35,403 bases of DNA from Bacteroidales bacterium (lineage in GTDB: Bacteria; Bacteroidota; Bacteroidia; Bacteroidales; UBA3824): contig JAFYFR010000045.1 of the NCBI GenBank assembly GCA_017543645.1, forward strand, positions 1 through 35,403. The letters run 5' to 3'. Position numbers and translations under genes: made by a program. Under the pieces are notes generated by a model. The model worked only from the letters and a program-made list of their open reading frames with translations. It was not told where the DNA came from and did no database searches. Positions 1-7,041 of the stretch are shown here, piece by piece (the stretch's first letter is position 1; every line of letters starts with the position of its first letter).

Positions 1-13
1 CGGGTAGTTGCAT
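1..13 (-). CDS. 5' end of a gene coupled to tolC (partial)
   Basis: An ATG on the minus strand at 13-11 overlaps the TAA stop of the TolC-type gene (TAATG arrangement), and four codons (M-Q-L-P) can be read before the window ends. This overlap is the usual sign of translational coupling, so another gene of the same operon probably starts here. In comparable Bacteroidota loci it would be a membrane-fusion (HlyD) or ABC exporter gene, but that is inference; nothing of its product is visible. Confidence 0.35.
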
Positions 14-1317
14 TATTGTTCTGTAAATAGTTTTAATACTGCAAGACGGTAGAGAAACTCGTATTCTGCACTCACGGCTTGCAACTGCGAAGATACAAAT
101 TTGTTTTTATATACATACAATTCGTAACTGGCAATATTTCCAAGTTTGAAATCTTTTTGTGCAAATTCGTACTGCTGACGGGCAAGTTCGGCGGTTTGCG
201 CTGCCAAATCGGCGGTGTTTCGGCTCTGCACCACTCCGAGCCACACATTGCGCATCTCGCCAGATAGGGCAAGGAGTTTTTGTTCAAGATTGTTGCGGCT
301 ACGGCGAATTTCTATTTCGCTTTTGGCAATGTTGTCTTTGTTTGACAACTGGCTGAAAATCGGTACTTTGAGCGAAAGATATATAGTTTGGTACGAATTA
401 TCCTTCCATTGCTTGCCGAAATCCTTATTTTGTTCGTGAAAGAATTTCTGTCCCTGCGTACCTGCCTCATAATTAAGCGTTAGCGACGGATATTGCAGAC
501 GTTTGTAATATTCCTTCTGAATTGCGGCAGCCTCTATCTGCGTTTTGTACATAGCCACAGATGGGTTGATTTCCAACGCTTTGGCATAAAAATCATCAAA
601 CGGAGGAATTTCCCTTTCAGTTTCCACATCGCCTACCTCGATAGCCACCGAATCGTGGCTGTTGATAGCAATGCGCAGTTGCAATTCGTTGATAACCACA
701 TTGTTTTCTTCGTTGGTGCGTTGCATAATGTCTTGTGCAAGGTTGGTGCGAGCATCCATAACGTCGCGCTGCGAACGGTGACCAAGGTTGAAAAGTTTTT
801 GGGCGATTGTAAGGTTTGAATCCTGCATAGCGCAGTTTTCTACTGCTATTTCAAGACGTTTCTGAGCCATAGCGAGGGCAAAGAATTTTTCTATCACATT
901 GGTTTTTACCTCAATTTCGCGGTAAAGGCGGCTTTGTTCGGCGGCAGATTTTAGCAACTGGCGGTGTTTGATAAGTGTGCGCCTTGCTCCGGCGTTCCAA
1001 AGAGTTACGCTCACGTCCAAGGTAGCACTGTTGGTGTAACTTTTTACGCTGCTGTATTCGCCCGACATAGTTTCGTTAAAAGTCTGCTGAAAACCACTTG
1101 ATATTCCGTTGTTTACAGTTGCCACAGCAGTAGGAAGAAAAGTGTGCCGTTCGGCTCGTAGGTTCACCTCTGCCTCCTCGATATTTAGGCTCTCGGCAGT
1201 GAGTTCGAGATTATGAGCAATGGCATAGTCAACACAGGCTGGCAATGTAAGTGATTGAGCCTGAGTGGTTATAGCTAATGTTATAATGGATAATATGGAT
1301 AGTATTGCCTTAATCAT
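13..1317 (-). CDS. TolC-family outer membrane efflux/secretion channel
   Basis: The 434-residue product starts with a signal peptide (MIKAILSILSIITLAITTQA) and then has the two long, Gln/Glu/Ala-rich helical repeats of the OEP/TolC family (PF02321), with the typical 'N-terminal column' motif LPACVDYAIAHN near residue 25. TolC proteins form trimeric outer-membrane ducts for type I secretion or drug efflux. The start at 1317 is preferred over an in-frame start at 1416, because the upstream start lies inside a terminator hairpin and would bury the signal peptide. The gene lies about 160 nt downstream of a double-glycine peptide gene on the same strand and overlaps a following gene by TAATG, so a secretion operon is likely. 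The substrate is not shown by this protein alone; multidrug efflux is the main alternative. Confidence 0.9.
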   Translation of the reverse strand: MIKAILSILSIITLAITTQAQSLTLPACVDYAIAHNLELTAESLNIEEAEVNLRAERHTFLPTAVATVNNGISSGFQQTFNETMSGEYSSVKSYTNSATLDVSVTLWNAGARRTLIKHRQLLKSAAEQSRLYREIEVKTNVIEKFFALAMAQKRLEIAVENCAMQDSNLTIAQKLFNLGHRSQRDVMDARTNLAQDIMQRTNEENNVVINELQLRIAINSHDSVAIEVGDVETEREIPPFDDFYAKALEINPSVAMYKTQIEAAAIQKEYYKRLQYPSLTLNYEAGTQGQKFFHEQNKDFGKQWKDNSYQTIYLSLKVPIFSQLSNKDNIAKSEIEIRRSRNNLEQKLLALSGEMRNVWLGVVQSRNTADLAAQTAELARQQYEFAQKDFKLGNIASYELYVYKNKFVSSQLQAVSAEYEFLYRLAVLKLFTEQ

Positions 1318-1398
1318 TTTGCTAATGTTTGTTGCAATATTCAATTTCTCTTGTATGTTTTTTAATTGTAACTGTATGATTTGCATTAGGGGATATGC

Positions 1399-1434
1399 AA
1401 AAAACAGGAGCGACAACTATACGCTACCGCTCCT
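1399..1434 (-). terminator. Rho-independent terminator between peptide gene and tolC
   Basis: Read on the minus strand, AGGAGCG (1434-1428) pairs perfectly with CGCTCCT (1412-1406) around a 15-nt loop, followed by G and a run of six T (1404-1399). It would stop most transcripts of the peptide gene before tolC, giving much more peptide mRNA than channel mRNA, as is common in peptide export loci. Confidence 0.75.
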
Positions 1435-1476
1435 CTTTATTACAAATACGATTTAATGCGTTCTGTTGGAAACGCC

Positions 1477-1635
1477 TTAGAATTTAGGACCTCCGCCACC
1501 GCCTTTACCCGGTCCGGAGCCACCACCACGCTTTACAACGATGATAATAGAGCCTAATTTCAAAAAGCCACCGTCTGTTTCCAACAACTCTTGTTCTGTC
1601 AACTCCGTAAGTTGCTCATTGTTCTTTGGTTCCAT
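1477..1635 (-). CDS. Small double-glycine leader peptide, glycine-rich core (bacteriocin-like)
   Basis: This 52-codon gene encodes a leader ending in LTELTEQELLETDGG (residues 9-23), which matches the double-glycine leaders cut by C39 peptidase ABC exporters: regularly spaced Leu/Glu residues and GG at 22-23. The predicted 29-residue core begins FLKLGS, continues with a hydrophobic IIIVVKR segment, and ends in a tail rich in Gly with Pro, Lys and Ser (two Lys, no Cys). Known double-glycine peptides are bacteriocins, pheromones or modified natural products exported through an ABC transporter, an HlyD adaptor and, in Gram-negatives, TolC. Here a TolC gene follows on the same strand after a terminator. 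No modification enzyme or immunity gene is visible. The leader is convincing; the activity is inference. No good Bacteroides promoter was found upstream. Confidence 0.7.
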   Translation of the reverse strand: MEPKNNEQLTELTEQELLETDGGFLKLGSIIIVVKRGGGSGPGKGGGGGPKF

Positions 1636-1869
1636 TGTAGTAACGTTTAAATTGTTTGTAACTCAGTTTATAAGCAACATAATTGAAAATGATTTTCGCC
1701 TACGCGCTCTTCCTTTTATACGATAGAAGTTGTATTTTGTAATCCGTTGTTTTGTTAAAAATTGTTAAATCTACTCTTTTTGCTTTTTTGTTTTCTTTTT
1801 ACGAATTTATGTTTATTTTTACACCTTATATAATAGTGAAAATTTAGCTTACTATTTTTTTGTTAAGCA

Positions 1870-2910
1870 ATGTATTCAGACACATTTATAACATTAGGAC
1901 AAATATTTAAGTCGGCGGCAAACGGCTCTGATTGCGGTTTCGACACCTACGTTTCGGCTTTGAACGATGCTGTGATTCCGGCTATGGGCGCAAACGGATG
2001 GTTTTCGTCCGATTTTGTGAAAATGCAGTTTCTATCGCTTGCCGAGATGCTACAAGAAGATTCGGTAATGGCATTTTCAAAAAAATACTCTCTCGACAGC
2101 GTGCCTCTTTCCGACAAGAAAGTTAAGATAATAGCTGCGGGAAATATTCCACTTGTATGCTTTCACGATATTTTTTGCGTGCTTTCGGCAGGGTTTCGTC
2201 TCGTGTTAAAGCCATCGTCGAAGGACAAGGTGCTTCCGATGACAGTGTTGGAAATTTTGAACAATCTTGCACCCGATATTAGTGCGCGAATAGAGGTAGA
2301 AGATGAACAACGTATTGATTTTGACGCAATTATAGCCACAGGTAGCAATAATTCGGGGCGGTATTTTGATTATTATTTTGCCAAATATCCACATATAATA
2401 CGTCGTAACCGCAGTTCGGTGGCTGTGCTTTCGGGCAGCGAGAGCGAGAAGGATTACAGGCTGCTTGCCGAGGATGTGTTTGCATATTACGGACTCGGCT
2501 GCCGGAGCGTTTCAAAAATCTTTGTGCCTCAGGGATACAATTACGATGTGTTTTTCAAAAATATCTTTTTCAAAAACTCTGTGATTTCCAATGCGAAGTA
2601 CAGCGACAACTACACCTACAACAAGGCCGTTTACCTTATGGGCGGCGAAAAATTTTTGGACAATGGCTTTCTGATTCTTAAGGATGACTGTTCGCTGTCG
2701 TCGCCGGTGGCAGTGCTGTTTTGTGAGGAGTATCAAAGTTTGCAGCAACTCGGCAGTTATCTATCACAAAATTCAGATAACCTTCAATGTGTGGTGTCGA
2801 AAGTTGATATTCAGGGTGTTATGACAGTTCCATTGGGGCAGTCGCAGCATCCTTCGTTATTTGATTTTGCCGACGGCGTGGATACAATAGAATTTCTTAA
2901 AACTCTGTAG
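1870..2910 (+). CDS. LuxC-like acyl-CoA reductase
   Basis: The 346-residue protein matches the acyl-CoA reductase family related to LuxC (PF05893), a branch of the aldehyde dehydrogenase superfamily that reduces acyl-CoA or acyl groups to aldehydes with NADPH. Visible marks are the nucleotide-binding stretch AAGNIPLVCFHDIF near residues 90-103, the following LKPSSKD, the NRSSVAVLSG segment, and GLGCRSVSK, whose Cys211 is the likely catalytic nucleophile. No luxD, luxE or luciferase genes are near, so bioluminescence is not implied; Bacteroidota commonly carry this gene alone. An AI-2E family transporter begins 9 nt after its stop, suggesting co-transcription. The natural substrate is unknown. 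Confidence 0.85.
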   Translation: MYSDTFITLGQIFKSAANGSDCGFDTYVSALNDAVIPAMGANGWFSSDFVKMQFLSLAEMLQEDSVMAFSKKYSLDSVPLSDKKVKIIAAGNIPLVCFHDIFCVLSAGFRLVLKPSSKDKVLPMTVLEILNNLAPDISARIEVEDEQRIDFDAIIATGSNNSGRYFDYYFAKYPHIIRRNRSSVAVLSGSESEKDYRLLAEDVFAYYGLGCRSVSKIFVPQGYNYDVFFKNIFFKNSVISNAKYSDNYTYNKAVYLMGGEKFLDNGFLILKDDCSLSSPVAVLFCEEYQSLQQLGSYLSQNSDNLQCVVSKVDIQGVMTVPLGQSQHPSLFDFADGVDTIEFLKTL

Positions 2911-2919
2911 ATTAGACAA

Positions 2920-4122
2920 ATGGACGACAGTAATAAAATAACGTTTTCAGGGGCGGTAGCAAAAATCATCAAGTTTGCCATAGCGGCATCTGTTATTTTC
3001 TTGGTTTACTACCTCCGCAACGTGCTTTTGCCATTTGCCGTAGCATTTCTGTTTGCCTACGTGCTTAATCCTGTGGTGCGTTTTTTCCAACGTTTTTTCA
3101 AAAGCCGCGCTGTTTCGGTGGCGGTAACATTGATTTCTGTGGTGGGATTGTTAACAGCCTTGGTGCTGATTTTTACGCCGTTGATTTACGACGAAAGCGT
3201 TCATCTTTACCAGCTTATAAAGGACACAGCCATTCAGAACAATTGGCAGAACGAGTTAGGAATGTTACCGGAGTTTGTGTCGGATTTCCTGAGCCGTTTT
3301 TCCGACAATGTTAATCTCGACGACATATTTGATTCTGACAGTATAACATCGGCGGCGGAAAAGCTTGTTGCGCTGATAGTTCCTGAGATTCAGGCGTTTT
3401 TTTCAAAAACGTTCAATGTTATAGCCAGTGCGCTCGGCTTCGCCATAGTGATTCTGTACCTTATATTTATAATGATAGATTACGACAATCTTAAACAGGG
3501 TTGGCATCGTTTGATTCCGCACCGTTATCGCGGACCTGTATTTAAGTTTGCGGCAAGGTTTGAAATCGAAATGCACCGTTATTTTCGAGGACAGTTGTGC
3601 GTAGTAGGCATTGTAACAGTGCTTTATTGTACAGGCTTTTCGGTGATAGGATTGCCTATGGGTCTTATGCTCGGATTTCTTATCGGTTTTCTCAACCTGA
3701 TACCTTATATGCAGATACTCGGATTTTTGCCCGCTCTCTGCCTTGCCATTATCCGCTCGTTGGAAACCGGTTCGTCGGTGTGGGGCGTGATAGCCATGAC
3801 AGCCGCTGTGTTTGTGGTAGTGCAAATACTTCAAGACCTGATAATTACGCCAAGAATAATGGGCAAAAACACTGGACTTAATCCCGCTATGATACTACTT
3901 TCGCTTTCGATTTGGGGCAAACTGCTCGGTTTCTTGGGACTGCTTGCCGCCTTGCCGTTTACCTGTATGGTGAAAACCTACTACACTGAATTTGTGGCTA
4001 AGCAATACACAAGAGCTCAGCGACTTGGCAATAAGAACGACGTTTCGCTACCTGAACCCGACATTACCCGTGGCAAACCCAAAAACCGCTTGGTGGATGT
4101 CAGAAAGCGCAACCGCGATTAG
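2920..4122 (+). CDS. AI-2E family transporter (PerM-like membrane protein)
   Basis: This 400-residue integral membrane protein has the layout of the AI-2E/PerM family (PF01594): two hydrophobic segments near the N-terminus (about 12-32 and 34-52), a third near 65-90, a soluble central region, then a cluster of hydrophobic helices from about 165 onward. Family marks include PFAVAFLFAYVLNPVV near residue 33 and the conserved GLNPAMILLSLSIWGKLLGFLGLLAALPF near 320-350 (seen here as three adjacent pieces). Members have been linked to autoinducer-2 export or sodium/proton exchange, but many are uncharacterised and the name is a family label. The basic, hydrophilic C-terminal 35 residues are probably cytoplasmic. 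It sits between the acyl-CoA reductase and miaA. Confidence 0.88.
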   Translation: MDDSNKITFSGAVAKIIKFAIAASVIFLVYYLRNVLLPFAVAFLFAYVLNPVVRFFQRFFKSRAVSVAVTLISVVGLLTALVLIFTPLIYDESVHLYQLIKDTAIQNNWQNELGMLPEFVSDFLSRFSDNVNLDDIFDSDSITSAAEKLVALIVPEIQAFFSKTFNVIASALGFAIVILYLIFIMIDYDNLKQGWHRLIPHRYRGPVFKFAARFEIEMHRYFRGQLCVVGIVTVLYCTGFSVIGLPMGLMLGFLIGFLNLIPYMQILGFLPALCLAIIRSLETGSSVWGVIAMTAAVFVVVQILQDLIITPRIMGKNTGLNPAMILLSLSIWGKLLGFLGLLAALPFTCMVKTYYTEFVAKQYTRAQRLGNKNDVSLPEPDITRGKPKNRLVDVRKRNRD

Positions 4123-4143
4123 GACAATATTTTGATTATCAGC

Positions 4144-5049
4144 ATGAAAACCCTTATCATTATAACAGGCCCTACGGCGAGTGGAAAGACCGATTTGGCG
4201 GTGAAATTAGCGCAATATTATTCCACCGAGATAATTTCTGCCGACAGCCGTCAGATTTTCAGGGAGATGCGCATTGGTACGGCCGTGCCCGACGATGAGA
4301 CGCTTGCCAAGGTAACGCATCATATGGTGCAGACTCGCTCTGTAAAAGATTATTACAACGCCTTTATGTACGAAACCGAGGTGATTGACCTTCTCGAAAA
4401 GAACCTGTTTGAGAGATACGACACCGTGGTAATGTGCGGAGGCTCTATGATGTATGTGGACGCTGTCTGCAACGGTATCGACCTGATTCCCGATCCAGAT
4501 ATTGAGATCCGCAACAACCTTTGGCAACAGTTTGAAAAAGAGGGTATTGAGCCGTTGCGCCAAAAACTTTTGCTTCTCGACCCCGATTATTACAAAATAT
4601 GCGACCTCAACAACCACAAACGCATTATCAAGGCGTTGGAAGTGAGCATCCAGACGGGTAAACCGTATTCCACGTTCCGCACCGGCAACAAAAAAGAGCG
4701 GAGTTTCAAGATAATTAAGTTGGGTCTGAACCTTCCAAGAGAAATACTGCATCAGCGTATAAACCAGCGTGTTGACAAGATGATAGGAGAGGGGCTTGTG
4801 GACGAGGCGCGGAGATTGTATCCGCTGCGCAGTTTGAACTCGCTCAACACTGTGGGTTACAGAGAGTTGTTCGACTATTTTGACAATAAGACAACCCTCG
4901 AAACAGCCATTGAACTTATCAAGCGCAACACCCGCCGGTATGCCCGAAAACAGATTTCGTGGTTCAACGGCGACAAAGATTTGGTGTGGTTTATGCCCGA
5001 AAGCGTTGATGATATAATTAATTATTGTAACAGTAAAATTTTAGGATAA
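4144..5049 (+). CDS. miaA: tRNA dimethylallyltransferase MiaA
   Basis: MiaA transfers the dimethylallyl group to the N6 of A37 in tRNAs that read codons starting with U. The 301-residue product has the P-loop GPTASGKT at 9-16, the substrate-binding SADSRQIFREM segment, GGSMMYVDAVCNGID, and RRYARKQISWF near the C-terminus, all in family order and at normal length. The ATG at 4144 gives the usual MKTLIIITGPT start. A TTG at 4132 would add four residues and has AGGA 7 nt before it, so it remains possible. The stop codon overlaps the ATG of the following glycosyltransferase (TAATG). Confidence 0.97.
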   Translation: MKTLIIITGPTASGKTDLAVKLAQYYSTEIISADSRQIFREMRIGTAVPDDETLAKVTHHMVQTRSVKDYYNAFMYETEVIDLLEKNLFERYDTVVMCGGSMMYVDAVCNGIDLIPDPDIEIRNNLWQQFEKEGIEPLRQKLLLLDPDYYKICDLNNHKRIIKALEVSIQTGKPYSTFRTGNKKERSFKIIKLGLNLPREILHQRINQRVDKMIGEGLVDEARRLYPLRSLNSLNTVGYRELFDYFDNKTTLETAIELIKRNTRRYARKQISWFNGDKDLVWFMPESVDDIINYCNSKILG

Positions 5050-6074
5050 TGGATAAAACAAGATTCAGCATAGTAATTCCATTGTATAACCGTCCAGATG
5101 AAATTGACGAACTTTTGGAAAGCCTTGCACACCAGACTATAAAAAATTTCGAGGTGGTAATTGTGGAAGACGGCAGCGACAAACCGTCGAAAGATATTGT
5201 AGAAAAATATGCGAATAGGCTTGATGTCAAATATTTTTTTAAACAGAACACTGGTCCCGGACTAACACGTAATTTTGGCGCGGAACGTAGTAACGGCAAC
5301 TACATCATTTTTTTCGACAGCGACTGCATTATTCCTCCATATTATATCAAAACAGTTACCGAAAGTCTTGACAAAGAGTATGTTGACGCATTTGGCGGTC
5401 CTGATGCAGCATTGCCAACATTCACCCCTGTGCAAAAGGCGATAAGCTACGCCATGACTTCGATACTCTCAACCGGCGGCATACGTGGCGCGAGCGAAAA
5501 GGCTGGAAAATTTCACCCGAGAAGTTTCAATATGGGGTTTTCGCGCAAGGTTTTTGACACTACCGGGGGGTTTTCGGATATGCGTTTCGGCGAGGATATT
5601 GATTTGACGCTCAGGATTTTAGAATACGGATTTGCTACCAAATTAATCAAAGACGGCTTTGTTTATCACAAACGCAGGACTGATTTTAAAAAATTCTTCC
5701 GTCAGATATTCAACTCTGGCTGTGCGCGTATTAATCTAAAACTCAGGCATAAAAACTCTTTAAAACTGATACACACATTTCCTTCGCTTTTTTTGTTGGG
5801 AAATATTTTCTGCATCTTAGCGGCGATAGTTACTGCGCTTATATTAAAGAATATAACAGCACCGTTGATATGTGTTTCACCATTAATTCTGTTTGCGCTG
5901 ATAGTTTTTGTGGATTCGTGCAGCAAAAACGGTGTAAAAGTAGGATTGCTCTCCGTTGTGGCTGTATATGTGCAACTTACCGCATACGGAATGGGATTTT
6001 TGAAGGCGTTTTGGCACGGACTTATATGCAAAAAAGGCGATACTTTCGGTTTTGTGAAAAATTTTTATAAATAA
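5049..6074 (+). CDS. Glycosyltransferase family 2, membrane-anchored
   Basis: The 341-residue protein opens with a GT-A fold: FSIVIPLYNRPDEIDELLESL at the start (in two pieces), VIVEDGSDKPS near 40, NTGPGLTRNFG near 70, the DxD-type metal-binding motif FFDSDC near 90, and GEDIDLTLRILEYGF near 180, which is the usual acceptor-side acid motif. A pair of hydrophobic helices around 230-290 anchors the C-terminus in the inner membrane. Such enzymes use nucleotide sugars to build surface glycans or glycolipids; the sugar and acceptor cannot be read. It overlaps miaA by one base and is therefore probably translationally coupled to it, although the functions are unrelated. Confidence 0.88.
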   Translation: MDKTRFSIVIPLYNRPDEIDELLESLAHQTIKNFEVVIVEDGSDKPSKDIVEKYANRLDVKYFFKQNTGPGLTRNFGAERSNGNYIIFFDSDCIIPPYYIKTVTESLDKEYVDAFGGPDAALPTFTPVQKAISYAMTSILSTGGIRGASEKAGKFHPRSFNMGFSRKVFDTTGGFSDMRFGEDIDLTLRILEYGFATKLIKDGFVYHKRRTDFKKFFRQIFNSGCARINLKLRHKNSLKLIHTFPSLFLLGNIFCILAAIVTALILKNITAPLICVSPLILFALIVFVDSCSKNGVKVGLLSVVAVYVQLTAYGMGFLKAFWHGLICKKGDTFGFVKNFYK

Positions 6075-6099
6075 TCCCATTTATTATCCATTTTTGTAA

Positions 6100-6107
6100 T
6101 ATCTTTA
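6100..6107 (+). promoter_or_regulatory. Possible -7 element before the 6130 gene
   Basis: TATCTTTA differs at the last base from the Bacteroides -7 consensus TAnnTTTG and lies 22 nt before the ATG at 6130. No clear -33 TTTG is present at the right distance, so it is a weak call. Confidence 0.3.
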
Positions 6108-6129
6108 AAACCTCAAAAAACATAAAAAG

Positions 6130-6558
6130 ATGAAAAAAATATTAATCGTATTTGCATTTCTGCTTACGGCGGCATTTTCGGCTAACGCTCAGTCGCCCAC
6201 AGCATCGGTATCAACAGTAGAGAGTGTCAAAGCCGGAGAATCATTTACCGTTACGGTAAATATCTCAAAATTAGACCTTTCGTGTTTTGCACAGTACCAG
6301 ATGAAACTGCCTTCGGGTTTTACTGTCAAAGAGATTTCCGACTGGTCGGACAACGCCAATTTTTATTTTGAGAACGGCAAAGTGCTTTACCAGTGGTACA
6401 AACTGCCTATCGAGCGCAGCAGCATTGTGCTGAAATTCACCGTTACCACCGATAACAAATTATCGGCAGGCAAATATCAGCTACCTGGGTATTTCAGCTA
6501 CCAGTACAACAACCGTCTTGGTCAGGCCGACACAGGGCTTTCCGTGGAGGTGAAATAA
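6130..6558 (+). CDS. Small secreted beta-sandwich protein (cohesin-like), unknown role
   Basis: The 142-residue product has a clear signal peptide (MKKILIVFAFLLTAAFSANA) cut before QSPTAS. The mature part of about 120 residues alternates short hydrophobic and polar stretches as in an all-beta domain. VKAGESFTVTVNISK near 34, the 'LPSGFTV' segment near 68 and LSAGKYQLPGYFSYQYNN near 115 recall cohesin-like or DUF-type carbohydrate-associated sandwich domains, but there is no dockerin partner here. It has no lipobox or C-terminal sorting domain, so it is probably periplasmic or released. Its stop overlaps the tadA start (TAATG). Function is unknown. Confidence 0.75.
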   Translation: MKKILIVFAFLLTAAFSANAQSPTASVSTVESVKAGESFTVTVNISKLDLSCFAQYQMKLPSGFTVKEISDWSDNANFYFENGKVLYQWYKLPIERSSIVLKFTVTTDNKLSAGKYQLPGYFSYQYNNRLGQADTGLSVEVK

Positions 6559-7034
6559 TGTCATCCATGGAACAACCAACTGACGACGAGCGGTTTATGC
6601 GGGCAGCGTTAGAGCAGGCTTTGATTGCCTATGAGCAAGACGAAGTGCCTGTGGGCGCGGTAGTTGTGGCAAACGGACGTGTGGTTGCGCGTGCCTACAA
6701 CTACACCGAACATCTCAACGACGTTACAGCTCATGCCGAAATGCAGGCTATCACAGCGGCGGCGACCAACAGCGGCGGCAAGTATCTTACCGACGCTACT
6801 CTCTACGTTACCTTGGAACCGTGTCTGATGTGCGCGGGAGCGTTGGCGTGGAGTCAGGTTTCGCGCATAGTCTATGGCGCAAAAGACCCAAAAAAGGGTT
6901 ATTCAATCTTTCAAAACGCCTTGAATGATGGGGTTAATATCCTTCACCCTAAGACGCAGATTACTGGAGGAGTTTTGGAAAACGAGTGCGCCGCATTATT
7001 GAAACAATTTTTTGGAAAAAAACGCATTATTTAA
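6558..7034 (+). CDS. tadA: tRNA-specific adenosine deaminase TadA
   Basis: TadA converts A34 of tRNA-Arg(ACG) to inosine so that one tRNA reads several Arg codons. The 158-residue protein has the cytidine/deoxycytidylate deaminase zinc site: HAE at 59-61 (His59 ligand, Glu61 proton shuttle) and PCLMC with Cys89 and Cys92 as ligands. DEVPVGAVVV near 29 and the C-terminal FFGKKR are typical of bacterial TadA rather than guanine deaminase. The start overlaps the previous stop; an in-frame ATG three codons later is an alternative start. The end of the gene overlaps an upstream extension of the GH43 frame, which is not used. Confidence 0.95.
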   Translation: MSSMEQPTDDERFMRAALEQALIAYEQDEVPVGAVVVANGRVVARAYNYTEHLNDVTAHAEMQAITAAATNSGGKYLTDATLYVTLEPCLMCAGALAWSQVSRIVYGAKDPKKGYSIFQNALNDGVNILHPKTQITGGVLENECAALLKQFFGKKRII

Positions 7035-7041
7035 TATCACA

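Noticed and set aside
1318..1416. Longer TolC start at 1416
   Set aside because: It would begin inside a terminator hairpin and place 33 residues before the signal peptide.
1870..2910. LuxC-like gene as part of a luminescence or quorum-sensing system with the AI-2E transporter
   Set aside because: No luxAB, luxD, luxE or luxS genes are nearby, and both family names are historical labels for proteins found in many non-luminous bacteria.
7012..7041. GH43 start at 7012
   Set aside because: It lies inside tadA and adds ten residues before a good lipoprotein signal peptide.
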